DNA of 64,000 nt from CAZLYK01 sp964563495 (GTDB lineage Bacteria > Acidobacteriota > Blastocatellia > RBC074): positions 1 through 64,000 of the forward strand of contig CAZLYK010000005.1 of NCBI GenBank assembly GCA_964563495.1, given 5' to 3'. Positions 26,205-35,062 of this stretch are shown here, in pieces. A program made the translations under genes and the position numbers. Every line of letters starts with the position of its first letter. Positions within the stretch are counted from its first letter, which is position 1. The notes under the pieces are model-generated. The model saw only the letters and a list, made by a program, of their open reading frames with translations, was not told where the DNA came from and did no database searches.

Positions 26205-27653
26205 ATGAAACGCTTGTTTGCAATTTTGTCAGTCGCTCTCATGGTTTCGGCGGCACTGATTGCGGACCGCAATCAGGCCGCCGGCGTCACCTTCACCAGA
26301 GACGTCGCGCCGATCATCTTCAACAAGTGCGCCAACTGTCACCGTCCCGGCGAAGTCGCGCCGATGCCGCTGACGTCATATGCCGAAGTGCGTCCCTGGA
26401 GCAAGGCTATTCGTGAAGCAATCGTCGAACGCACCATGCCGCCGTGGTTCGCTGATCCGAAGACTTCGACCCTTCATTTCAGCAACGACCGGCAGCTCTC
26501 GCAAAAAGAGATTGAGACCATCGTCGCCTGGGTTGACGCCGGAGCGCCGAAAGGCGACGCCAAGGACTTGCCTGCGTTTCCGAACTACGTGGCGGGCTGG
26601 ACATTCGGGGAGCCCGACCTGGTAGTTGAGATGCCGATTGACTATGAGGTTCAGGCCGAAGGCGAATTGCCGATGCAGAACTTCTATGTCCCGGTCCCGT
26701 TCAACGAAGAACGGTGGGTGGAAAAAGTCGAACTGCGTCCCGGCAATCCGGCGGTCGTGCATCATTCGATCGTCAACGTGGTCACGCTGCCTCCGGGGAC
26801 CTCGATCGTCAACGGTCGAGCCGTCCGCGATGGCGCATCGAGTTCGCAAAACAACGCGCTCAACCGGCAATCGGCGAGAGAGACCGGCGGTTTAAGTGAG
26901 GGCGGTGCACGCGAAGTCGCGCAGAGCCAGGATTCGTTTACACGTTCGGGCGCGTTCAAGCTGGTTGGACAGGCGCCGGGCAAAGGCTTCGAGCGCCATC
27001 ACGAAGGCACTGCCAAACGCATTTTGCCGGGCATGTATTTTCAGTTCAACATGCACTACCAGCCCGCCGGGCGAGTCGAAAAAGATCGCTCAAAACTCGG
27101 CCTCTGGTTCGCCCGGAAGCCTGTCACCCACGAAGTTCTGACCAAAGGGGTGACCGACACGATCTACATCGGCGGCAAAGAGTTGAGCGAAATCCGGACG
27201 GTCAACGGCAAAGAGATCAAAGTGCGCGGCAAGATCCCGAACATCCCACCCAACGTCGATAACTGGGAGATCAGCGGCGAGGTAACGATCAAGGAAGCGA
27301 TCACGCTCTACGCCTTTGCCCCGCACATGCACCTGCGCGGCAAAGATATCAGCTACACGCTGGTCTGGCCCGACGGGAGAAGACAGGTGCTGCTCAACGT
27401 GCCGAAGTTCGATTTCAACTGGCAGCTTCATTACGAACTGGCCGAGCCGCTCAAGATTCCGGCGGGAAGCAAAATCGTTTCCGTCGCCCACTACGACAAC
27501 TCGATCAAAAACCGCTACAACCCGGCGCCGCAGAAAGAGGTCTATTGGAGCGAGCAGAGCTGGGACGAAATGTTCATTCCCTGGTTCGAGTACACGATAG
27601 ACAGCAAAGTTCTGACCAAACCGGCTTCGACACAAAGCGTGAGCAGGCAGTAG
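26205..27653 (+). CDS. Haem c / PHM-like copper monooxygenase-like exported protein (paralogue 3)
   Basis: The longest of the three (482 residues). It has a signal peptide, a CANCH haem c site (KCANCHRPGEVAPMP), MPPWFADPK, then PAVVHHSIVNVV, YFQFNMHYQPAGR and FAPHMHLRGKDISY. It has an extra polar insert of about 45 residues after VVHHSIVNVV (NALNRQSARETGGLS region) and another segment around GKELSEIRTVNGKEIKVRG. Such inserts between the copper-site strands may reshape the substrate pocket. It is close enough to paralogue 2 to be co-transcribed. Its TAG stop directly precedes a palindrome copy. Confidence 0.75.
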   Translation: MKRLFAILSVALMVSAALIADRNQAAGVTFTRDVAPIIFNKCANCHRPGEVAPMPLTSYAEVRPWSKAIREAIVERTMPPWFADPKTSTLHFSNDRQLSQKEIETIVAWVDAGAPKGDAKDLPAFPNYVAGWTFGEPDLVVEMPIDYEVQAEGELPMQNFYVPVPFNEERWVEKVELRPGNPAVVHHSIVNVVTLPPGTSIVNGRAVRDGASSSQNNALNRQSARETGGLSEGGAREVAQSQDSFTRSGAFKLVGQAPGKGFERHHEGTAKRILPGMYFQFNMHYQPAGRVEKDRSKLGLWFARKPVTHEVLTKGVTDTIYIGGKELSEIRTVNGKEIKVRGKIPNIPPNVDNWEISGEVTIKEAITLYAFAPHMHLRGKDISYTLVWPDGRRQVLLNVPKFDFNWQLHYELAEPLKIPAGSKIVSVAHYDNSIKNRYNPAPQKEVYWSEQSWDEMFIPWFEYTIDSKVLTKPASTQSVSRQ

Positions 27654-27662
27654 ACAGTTCAT

Positions 27663-27766
27663 AGAGACAGGATGGACAGGATTTTTGCAGGATTAAACAG
27701 AATTGAAGACAAGGCAGGAAGAGATCCCGTTTAATCCTGCACAAATCCTGTCCATCCGTCTCTTTT
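27663..27766. repeat. CAGGATT palindrome copy
   Basis: Left arm AGAGACAGGATGGACAGG..., right arm ending ...CTGTCCATCCGTCTCTTTT, with small mismatches (a missing CT in the right arm). The loop contains GACAAGGCAGGAAG, similar to the AAGGCAG loop motif of the copies at 18522 and 46307. Confidence 0.85.
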
Positions 27767-27838
27767 CTTCCGAGAGGCCGGCGCTCCCGGCGACAAATAC
27801 TGGGGTTTGATCAACAATCGAGGCTACGGAGGAATGCT

Positions 27839-28732
27839 ATGAGACGATTCAACGCTTTCCTGATCGCGCTGTGTCTGCTCTTGCTGGCGGGCGCGGCGTT
27901 CGCGCAACCCAGGCCTAAGGAAAGTTTCTTCAAGACCAAAGACGGCGTGAAGATCGTTTACTACACCATCGGCAAGGGCACGCCGGTGATCCTGATTCAC
28001 GGCTACACCGGCAGTGCGCTCGGCAACTGGTTCCGCAACGGCGTGGCTGAGTCGCTGGCCAAAAACCATCTGGTCATCGCGCTTGATTGCCGCAACCACG
28101 GCAAGAGCGACAAACCACAGCTCAACGGGCCTGGGCGCGCCGAGGACGTCGTCGAAATGATGGATCATCTCAAAATTCAGCGGGCGCATCTGCACGGATA
28201 CTCTATGGGTGGCGGGATCGTCGGGCGGCTGCTGAGCCTGATTCCCGATCGCATCATGACGGCCAGCTTCGGAGGTTCGGGTATTCAGGAGGTCGACCCG
28301 GAGTGGCGGGCGAAAGTGCCGAAAGATAAAGAGGGGCGCGATCCGGATGAAGATGCGGCGAGCCGCGCGTTGCGCGTACGGCATGCCATTGACAACGGAA
28401 TGAGCCGTGAAGAGGCGGAAAAGCAGGCTGATGCTCCGCGGCCGGCACGCACGACGCCGGCCGCACCCGCCGCAGCGGCGGGTGGCGCTCGCCCACAGAC
28501 TGCCGGTCCGCAGCTCGACCTGACGAAGCTCGATATTCCATTGCTGGCGATCAATGGCGAGTACGACCGGCCGCTGGCCAAGACCCATCGCCTGTGGCGC
28601 GAAGCGAGGAACTTCACGAGCGTCGTCCTGCCCGGAAAATCGCATCTGACGGCCATCGCCGCCCCTTACATTCCGAAGGAGTATGCGGAGAGCCTGGTCA
28701 AGTTCATCAACGCCAACGATCCGATAAAATAG
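27839..28732 (+). CDS. Exported alpha/beta hydrolase
   Basis: A 297-residue protein with a signal peptide (about 1-22, AGAAFAQ) and an alpha/beta-hydrolase fold. It has the oxyanion loop VILIHGYTG, nucleophile elbow HGYSMGGG (Ser), acid NGEYDRP (Asp) and C-terminal GKSHLT (His). All members of the catalytic triad are present. A Pro/Ala-rich linker (TTPAAPAAAAGG) replaces part of the cap. It belongs to the run of exported hydrolases downstream of the haem c/copper genes. An esterase or lactonase role is likely; the substrate is unknown. Confidence 0.88.
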   Translation: MRRFNAFLIALCLLLLAGAAFAQPRPKESFFKTKDGVKIVYYTIGKGTPVILIHGYTGSALGNWFRNGVAESLAKNHLVIALDCRNHGKSDKPQLNGPGRAEDVVEMMDHLKIQRAHLHGYSMGGGIVGRLLSLIPDRIMTASFGGSGIQEVDPEWRAKVPKDKEGRDPDEDAASRALRVRHAIDNGMSREEAEKQADAPRPARTTPAAPAAAAGGARPQTAGPQLDLTKLDIPLLAINGEYDRPLAKTHRLWREARNFTSVVLPGKSHLTAIAAPYIPKEYAESLVKFINANDPIK

Positions 28733-28735
28733 CCG

Positions 28736-28783
28736 CGGTTGACCGGATTTTTTGCAGGATGTAACCAGACCCGATCTTGTAAA
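28736..28783. repeat. Degenerate CAGGATT arm
   Basis: GGTTGACCGGATTTTTTGCAGG and following ATGTAACCAGAC are recognisable as a decayed left arm after the hydrolase stop; the right arm is barely detectable. Confidence 0.5.
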
Positions 28784-28837
28784 AATTCCGCACAGTTCAT
28801 GTTTTATCCCGTCCGGCCTTCTGGTGAGGAGAGAGAG

Positions 28838-31113
28838 ATGAGATTGGTGACACGAATTGCCGTTATGGCCCTCGCGGTCGTCGGCAGCCTGATTGGTTCC
28901 GCCGGCAGCAAAGGTCAGACCCAGTCGTCCGCACGGTTGGAGATCAGAGCCCTGTCGTCGCGCCCTGATCTGGCGAGCGGCGGCGATACGCTCATCGAGG
29001 TCAAAGCGCCGGCAGGCACACAACTGAGCCGGATTACCGTGACGCTCAACGGTCGGGATGTCACCGGCCAGTTGAAGCCGGATGCGGCAACCGGCGGCTT
29101 ACGCGGCGTCGTCAGTGGTTTGAAGGTCGGCGAGAACACGCTGCTGGCAAAAGCCGGGCTGGCAAAAGCCGGGAGGATGCAGGCGAGCCTGAAGGTGACC
29201 AACTATCCGATCNNNNNNNNNNNNNNNNNNNNNNNNNNNNNNNNNNNNNNNNNNNNNNNNNNNNNNNNNNNNNNNNNNNNNNNNNNNNNNNNNNNNNNNN
29301 NNNNNNNNNNNNGCTGGCAAAAGCCGGGAGGATGCAGGCGAGCCTGAAGGTGACCAACTATCCGATCACCGGGCCGATTCTTTCCGGCTCGCACCTGACG
29401 CCTTATGAATGCCGGACGGTCGAATCGGGCCTCGGCGAACCGCTCGACGCCGACTGTTCCGCCAGACAAAGGATCGAGTACTTTTACCGCGCCACGAATA
29501 ATGCCTTCAAACCTATGCCGAACCCTACGGGTCCGCGTCCGGCGGATTTAGCCGTGACGACGACCTACGACGGCAAGACCGTACCGTACATTGTGCGAGT
29601 GGATTCCGGCACGATCAACCGGAGCATCTACCGCATCGCGGTGCTGGACGATCCGCAGCCAACCGAAGCGAATGAGCAATGGAAACCGGGGCCTGGCTGG
29701 AACCGCAAGCTGGCAGTCAGCTTCGGCGGCGGTGCGGGCACGCAATACAACCAGGGCGTCAACCAGGCGAACGCCGCGTTGAACCACCTCTACCTCTCGC
29801 GCGGCTTCGCCTTCATGATCTCGACCGAGCTGGTCAACCAGCAGCACGGCAACGCGGTCTTGCAAGGCGAGACGCTCATGATGCTCAAAGAGTATTTCAT
29901 CGAACGTTACGGCATCCCGAAATGGACGGTGGGCAATGGAGGATCGGGCGGCGCGATACAGCAACTGGTCATCACCCAGATTTATCCGGGATTGCTTGAT
30001 GGTCTTCAACCGACTGCATCGTTCCCGGATTCGTCGCTCCACACGGCGGACTGCGGACTGCTGCAGAATTTCTGGCGGAAAGCCGATCCGGCGGTTTGGA
30101 CCGATGCCAAGAGAACCGCGGTCGAAGGCTTGACCAAAGGCACCTGCGCCGCCTGGGAACGGTCGTTCGTGCCGGTGTTGACCGCGACCAACGCGCGAGG
30201 CTGCGCGCTCAACGATGCGAGCAAGGTTTATCACCCCGTCAAAAATCCCAAAGGCGTGCGATGCACCATGCAGGAGATGCGCGCCAACATTTACGGGCGT
30301 GACCCGAAGACGGGTTTTGCGCGCAAACCCCAGGACAACCTCGGCTGGCAATACGGTCTGGCGGCGCTCAACCGCGGCGCGATCAGCGTCGATGAGTTTC
30401 TCGAGCTCAATCAGGAGATCGGCGGCAACGATATCGACGGCAACTTTGTTCCACATCGGTCGGTCGGCGACCCGGTCGCATTACGGGCGATATACGCCAG
30501 CGGCCTCGTTAACTCCGGCGGCGGAGGCCTGGCCGACGTGCCGATGATTCACGCGCGTTCTTATACCGACGCGATCGGCGACATTCACGACCGGCATCGC
30601 GATCTGACCATCCGCGCGCGTCTCGAAAGGGCCAACGGGCGATCCGACAACCAGGTGATCTGGGTCGGCCCGCCGCGCGAGCGAAATCAGACCGGCGGCG
30701 TAGACCTCGCTTCGCTCTCACTGGATACCATGAACAAGTGGCTCGATGCGATCTCCGCCGATCCGGCTCCGCTTTCGACCGACAAGGTCGTCCGCCACAA
30801 ACCGGTGGAAGCCGCTGACGCCTGCTGGGACGGCGCCGGTAAAAAGATCGTCGAGAAGGCGAGCTTCGACGGCAAGGGGACTTGCAACACGCTCTACCCG
30901 GTACACAGCGAACCGCGCATGGTCGCGGGCGCGCCACTGACCAACGACATCATGAAATGCCAGTTAAAGCCGCTCAACTTTGCTGATTACAAGGCGAATT
31001 TCACCGATGCGCAGAAGGCGCGGATGAAAACGATCTTCCCCACGGGCGTCTGTGATCTGAGCAAGCCGGGCGTCGGGCAAGCGCCCATCAAAGGGACTTA
31101 TCAACGCTACTGA
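28838..31113 (+). CDS. DUF6351-type exported protein (split by an assembly gap)
   Basis: Merging the 55-base overlap and deleting the N run gives one frame of 706 residues. It has a signal peptide (MRLVTRIAVMALAVVGSLIG), then a beta domain, then a long catalytic-looking part. The motif GNGGSGGAIQQ resembles the nucleophile elbow of tannase/feruloyl-esterase-like alpha/beta hydrolases (Ser in GGSGG). Many cysteines (HTADCGLLQ, GTCAAWE, GCALND, VRCTMQ, ADACWDG, GTCNTL, VCDLS) suggest disulphides in the periplasm. It is assigned to the DUF6351 family from overall resemblance; enzymatic function is unproven. A 15-base tandem duplication (CTGGCAAAAGCCGGG, encoding LAKAG twice) adjoins the gap. The start follows GAGGAGAGAGAG. 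Confidence 0.72.
29213..29312. other. Assembly gap (100 N) flanked by a 55-base direct repeat
   Basis: Bases 29158-29212 are repeated exactly at 29313-29367 (from GCTGGCAAAAGCCGGGAGG to CTATCCGATC). Joining them restores the frame, so no sequence is probably missing. Confidence 0.93.
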
Positions 31114-31211
31114 AACAAAGTAGCGCAACCTGCCTTTGCTCCGCGCCGCCTCGGGCGGTGCGGAGATTCTGAGGAGTGGTTCATGTCGCATAGCGACGCC
31201 CTGTCACAATG

Positions 31212-31267
31212 AAAAGCCCGGGTACACACGCCTCCGGCGCGCCAGAGGCGCGCGTACCCGGGCTTTT
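31212..31267. terminator. Strong hairpin, repeat family 2 (GCCCGGGTAC)
   Basis: AAAAGCCCGGGTAC pairs with GTACCCGGGCTTTT; an inner stem CGCCTC/GAGGCG continues it. The run of A before and T after makes it a bidirectional rho-independent-type terminator. About 50 bases upstream (GGAGTGGTTCATGTCGCATA...) are also similar to the copy at 56200, so the unit is a dispersed repeat. It ends ten bases before the next start codon. Confidence 0.75.
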
Positions 31268-31277
31268 CTAAGGAGAA

Positions 31278-32471
31278 ATGATGAAGCGAAAATTGATTTT
31301 GGCTCTGGCGTTGTTTGCCGGGTTGGCAAGCGGAAATAATTGTTTCGCGCAACCTGCCGCGCCTGCCGCCACGACGCCTGCCAAAAACGATTACAGCCAG
31401 GCCGTGACCTGGTTGTGCCGTCCCGGCAGGCAGGACGCTTGCGCGGTGGATCTGACTACGACCATGGTCAGCGCCGACGGCAAACTGAAAGAAGAGAAGT
31501 GGAAAGCCGATCCGAACGCGCCGATCGATTGCTTTTATGTCTACCCGACGGTCTCCAACGACACAACACCGAACAGCGATATGAATGCAGGGCCGGAAGA
31601 GCTGGCCGTTATCCGTGCGCAGTTTGCGCGCTTCGGCTCGGCCTGCCGCGTTTATGCGCCGCTCTACCGTCAGGTAACGCTGACTGCTCTGCGCTCCAAT
31701 CTGTCGGGCAAGCCGGTGGCGGTTGATCGTGTGCTCGGCTACAACGATGTGGTCGATGCCTGGAAATACTACCTGGAACACGACAACCAGGGGCGCGGTG
31801 TGGTATTGATCGGCCATTCTCAGGGTTCAATGGTGCTGACACAACTGATCCGCAACGAGATTGACGGCAAGCCGGTGGAGGAGCGGTTGATCTCGGCGCT
31901 GCTGCTCGGAACCAACCTGCCCGTGCCGAAAGGCAAAGACGTCGGCGGTGCGTTCAAGCATATTCCGATCTGTCGCTCGGCGTCACAGACGGGTTGCGCC
32001 ATCGCCTACGCCACATTTCGCGCCGATCTCCCGCCGCCGGCCAACAGTCTTTTCGGACGCGTGCCGGGCGATGGGATGGAGGCGGCGTGCGCCAATCCCG
32101 CGGCACTCGGCGGAGGCAGCGGTGAATTGCGTGCATACCTCTCCGCTACCAGTCGGAGCGGCAGCTCATCGGCTGCGCCGAAACCATGGGTCACACCCGA
32201 GCAACCGATCAAGACGCCTTTTGTCAGCCTGCCGGGTTTGCTGACCGCCGAATGCGTCTCGAATGAGAAAGGGTCGTATCTCGCCCTCACCGTGCACGGC
32301 AATCCGGCCGACCCGCGCACCGACGAGATCGTCGGCGATGTCGTGGTCGGCGGACAGGTCCAGGCCAATTGGGGGTTGCACTTGATCGACGTCCAGGCGG
32401 CGATGGGCAATCTGGTCGAGATTGTCGGCCGGCAAGCCAAAGCATACCTGGCCAGGCAAAAAAAGAGATAA
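31278..32471 (+). CDS. DUF3089 family exported alpha/beta-fold protein
   Basis: A 397-residue protein with a signal peptide (about 1-25, NNCFAQ). The mature protein has the DUF3089 pattern: WLCRPGRQDAC, DCFYVYPTVS, then ACRVYAPLYRQ, then the nucleophile elbow LIGHSQGSMVL (Ser), and a C-terminal NWGLHLIDV with His. The fold is alpha/beta hydrolase, related to Tat-exported lysophospholipase-like proteins. Paired cysteines (ICRSASQTGC) fit periplasmic location. AAGGAG precedes the ATG pair. It is followed 11 bases later by the cyclase-family gene. Confidence 0.82.
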   Translation: MMKRKLILALALFAGLASGNNCFAQPAAPAATTPAKNDYSQAVTWLCRPGRQDACAVDLTTTMVSADGKLKEEKWKADPNAPIDCFYVYPTVSNDTTPNSDMNAGPEELAVIRAQFARFGSACRVYAPLYRQVTLTALRSNLSGKPVAVDRVLGYNDVVDAWKYYLEHDNQGRGVVLIGHSQGSMVLTQLIRNEIDGKPVEERLISALLLGTNLPVPKGKDVGGAFKHIPICRSASQTGCAIAYATFRADLPPPANSLFGRVPGDGMEAACANPAALGGGSGELRAYLSATSRSGSSSAAPKPWVTPEQPIKTPFVSLPGLLTAECVSNEKGSYLALTVHGNPADPRTDEIVGDVVVGGQVQANWGLHLIDVQAAMGNLVEIVGRQAKAYLARQKKR

Positions 32472-32482
32472 AAGAGCGGATT

Positions 32483-33484
32483 ATGAAAACTATCGCATCG
32501 TTCTCATTGGCACTGAGCATCGCCTTGCTCTCGGTCTGCCTGGTCACCGGGGAGAGGACACGCGGACAGTCGTCACGTAATTTGACCAAGGCCGACGTTG
32601 ACCGGATGATGACGGAACTGTCGAATTGGGGGCGTTGGGGCAAAGCAGACCAACTTGGAGCGATCAATCTGATCACACCCGCCAAGCGCAAAGAGGCGCT
32701 CAAACTGGCTAAAGAGGGTGTCTCGGTCTCCCTGGCGCACGACACCAATGCGGAAACCGCTCCCGACAATGACAGTCCGTATGAGCACACCATGACGATG
32801 ACGGGGGAAAACCCCCGCGGCACATGGAGCCTGGACAAATTCGGCGTCTCGTTTCACGGCTACCAGCACACGCATCTCGACGCGCTCTGCCACATGTTCT
32901 GGCAGGGCAAGATGTACAACGGATTTTCCCAGGCCGATGTGACGCGGCAGGGCGCGGGCAAACTCTCCATCACCAATCTCAAACGGGGAATCCTGACGCG
33001 CGGAATTTTGATGGATATCCCCAGGCTCAAAGGCGTGGCTTATCTGGAACCCGGGACGCCGATCTATCCTGAAGATTTGGAGGCCTGGGAAAAGAAGGCC
33101 GGCTTGAAACTGCGACCCGGCGACGCGGTCTTCATTCGCACCGGTCGCTGGGCGCGCCGCGCGGCCGCCGGCCCCTGGAATATCTCACAGCTATCGGCCG
33201 GGCTGCACGCATCTTGCGCCAGATGGCTGAAACAACGCGACATCGCTTTGCTCGGGAGCGATGCCGCCAGTGATCTATTGCCTTCGGGTGTCCCGGGCTT
33301 AACGCATCCAATCCATCAATTGACGCTGGTGGCGATGGGCATGAACATTTTTGATAACTGCGATCTCGAAGCTTTGAGCGAAGAGGCGGCCAGGCGAAAT
33401 CGCTGGGAATTTCTGCTGACCGCCGCACCGATTGCTCTGGTCGGCGGGACCGGCTCTCCGCTCAATCCGATTGCAACCTTTTGA
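32483..33484 (+). CDS. Exported cyclase-family (kynurenine formamidase-like) hydrolase
   Basis: A 333-residue protein of the PF04199 'cyclase' family, with a signal peptide (about 1-25). The metal site is visible as FHGYQHTHLDALCHM (the family's H-x-[GT]-T-H-x-D-x-x-x-H), followed by RGILMDIPRLKG and GDAVFIRTGRW. Members hydrolyse arylformamides, isatin or cyclic ureides using Mn or Zn. With the amidohydrolase and molybdenum hydroxylase nearby, a role in breaking an aromatic or heterocyclic compound is an inference. The short gap to the DUF3089 gene implies one operon. Confidence 0.88.
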   Translation: MKTIASFSLALSIALLSVCLVTGERTRGQSSRNLTKADVDRMMTELSNWGRWGKADQLGAINLITPAKRKEALKLAKEGVSVSLAHDTNAETAPDNDSPYEHTMTMTGENPRGTWSLDKFGVSFHGYQHTHLDALCHMFWQGKMYNGFSQADVTRQGAGKLSITNLKRGILTRGILMDIPRLKGVAYLEPGTPIYPEDLEAWEKKAGLKLRPGDAVFIRTGRWARRAAAGPWNISQLSAGLHASCARWLKQRDIALLGSDAASDLLPSGVPGLTHPIHQLTLVAMGMNIFDNCDLEALSEEAARRNRWEFLLTAAPIALVGGTGSPLNPIATF

Positions 33485-33495
33485 AACAACAAAGA

Positions 33496-33510
33496 AAATA
33501 GACAGGATCG
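33496..33510. repeat. Short remnant of the CAGGATT palindrome
   Basis: AAAATAGACAGGATCG matches only the first part of a left arm, after the cyclase-gene stop. Confidence 0.45.
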
Positions 33511-33536
33511 GAATGGCCGTTGGTTGAGGAGATAAT

Positions 33537-33959
33537 ATGACCGATTTGAACTCATTCTACGCACAATGGGCGCCGCGCCTGCTGAGCGTGCTGCGAATTG
33601 TCGCCGCATTTCTGTTTATGCAACACGGCAGCCAGAAGCTCTTCGGCTTTCCGGCCTCAGCCCAGGCCGCATCCGGGTCGTTGCCGCCGCTGATGATGGT
33701 GGCCGGCGTGCTGGAATTTTTTGGCGGGCTGCTTCTCCTGTTTGGGTTGTTCACGCGCCCGGTGGCTTTCATTCTCTCGGGACAAATGGCGGTGGCCTAC
33801 TTTATGTCGCACGCGCCGAATGGCTTCTGGCCCTTGCTCAACCGTGGAGAGGCTGCCGCGTTCTATAGCTTTTTATTCCTCTACCTGTCCGTAGCCGGGG
33901 GCGGTGAATGGAGTTTGGATGCGCTTTGGCGGCGAGTCCAGCCTCAAGCGTCTAAATAG
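33537..33959 (+). CDS. DoxX family membrane protein
   Basis: A 140-residue protein with four transmembrane helices. It begins LLSVLRIVAAFLFMQHGSQK, which is the DoxX signature of R-x-x-x-x-x-x-x-x-H-G-x-x-K. The further helices are GVLEFFGGLLLLFGLFTRPV, MAVAYFMSHAP and AAFYSFLFLYLSVAGGG. DoxX proteins are linked to thiol/redox homeostasis or act as terminal oxidase subunits in other lineages. It is the last gene of the rightward hydrolase series. GAGGAG precedes the ATG. Confidence 0.88.
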   Translation: MTDLNSFYAQWAPRLLSVLRIVAAFLFMQHGSQKLFGFPASAQAASGSLPPLMMVAGVLEFFGGLLLLFGLFTRPVAFILSGQMAVAYFMSHAPNGFWPLLNRGEAAAFYSFLFLYLSVAGGGEWSLDALWRRVQPQASK

Positions 33960-34078
33960 GCCAGCCGGAACCACCCCGAGCGGCAAGGCTCACGCGCGAT
34001 CACCGGCTCGCTGCGAGCTGGTTCGGTGAGCATCTGGGCCCGGGAGGAGTGGCCATTCAGACGGGGGCGGATGAAATG

Positions 34079-34163
<85 letters not shown>

Positions 34164-34267
34164 ATTGATCGTGATCGGCGATGAACCGAATGGTTTGGCG
34201 ATTATAAGTACCGGCTCAAAAGCGGTCAAGCAGTCACCTCAGCCTGGATGGCGGGGCGCTGTCCGAT

Positions 34268-35008
34268 TCAGGTGAAGATCAGCTTGAACCCGGCGATGGT
34301 CAGGACCGCGGCGAGAAGCCTTTTGATGAAGACGGTAGAAAACCGCCGGCTGCCCAGATATGAGCCAATCGCTCCGCCAGTCAACGCCGCGGCGACCATC
34401 GGCATGGCAAAGACCGGCAGTTGTCTGGTGCTGGTGACGTTGCCCAGCAAACCGGCGATCGAATTAACGAGGATGAAGAAAGCCGAGACGGCAGATGCCG
34501 TTTTGGTGCGCGCCCAATGCAGAAAGATCATCACCGGTGTCAGAAAGATTCCGCCCCCCGTCCCGGTCAATCCCGAAAGCAGCCCTATCCCCGCGCCCAC
34601 GGAAATGGCAGTAGCCCTGTTGGGCGGCGTCTCTTTCTCTTCTTCATCCGCCCGCGGTTTCAAGACGAAACGCGCAGCGGAGTAGAGGAGCACTATACCG
34701 ATCAAGACCTTGAAGATATGCGTCGGCAGATTGATCGCCCCACCCAGGAAGGCAAAGGGAATCGACAAGACCGCAAATGGCCAGAAGAGCGTCCATGAGA
34801 AATGACCGGCCCGACGGAAATGCCACGATGTCAGACACGCTACCAGAATATTCAAAACGAGTGCCGCGGGTTTGATCACCGCCGGCGCCAGACCGAACAG
34901 AGTCATGACCGCAATGTAGCCCGAAGCCCCGGCGTGACCGACAGAGGAATATAGAAGAGCCACCACTGCAATCCCGGCACAGAGCAGTAAAATAGCTTGA
35001 AACGTCAT
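34268..35008 (-). CDS. Sulfite exporter TauE/SafE family permease
   Basis: A 246-residue polytopic membrane protein with about eight hydrophobic helices and the family's internal duplication. The N-terminal half begins ALLYSSVGHAGASGYIAVM and the second half has GLLSGLTGTGGGIFLTPVMI. Members move sulfite, sulfoacetate, taurine-derived organosulfonates or other anions. No sulfur metabolism genes are adjacent, so the substrate is open. It lies about 55 bases downstream of tyrS in the same direction. Confidence 0.9.
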   Translation of the reverse strand: MTFQAILLLCAGIAVVALLYSSVGHAGASGYIAVMTLFGLAPAVIKPAALVLNILVACLTSWHFRRAGHFSWTLFWPFAVLSIPFAFLGGAINLPTHIFKVLIGIVLLYSAARFVLKPRADEEEKETPPNRATAISVGAGIGLLSGLTGTGGGIFLTPVMIFLHWARTKTASAVSAFFILVNSIAGLLGNVTSTRQLPVFAMPMVAAALTGGAIGSYLGSRRFSTVFIKRLLAAVLTIAGFKLIFT

Positions 35009-35062
35009 TTTCCCTTTTGCTCGGCGTGGGGTTTCGACCGCCCCCCCAATCCGCGGTTTCTG

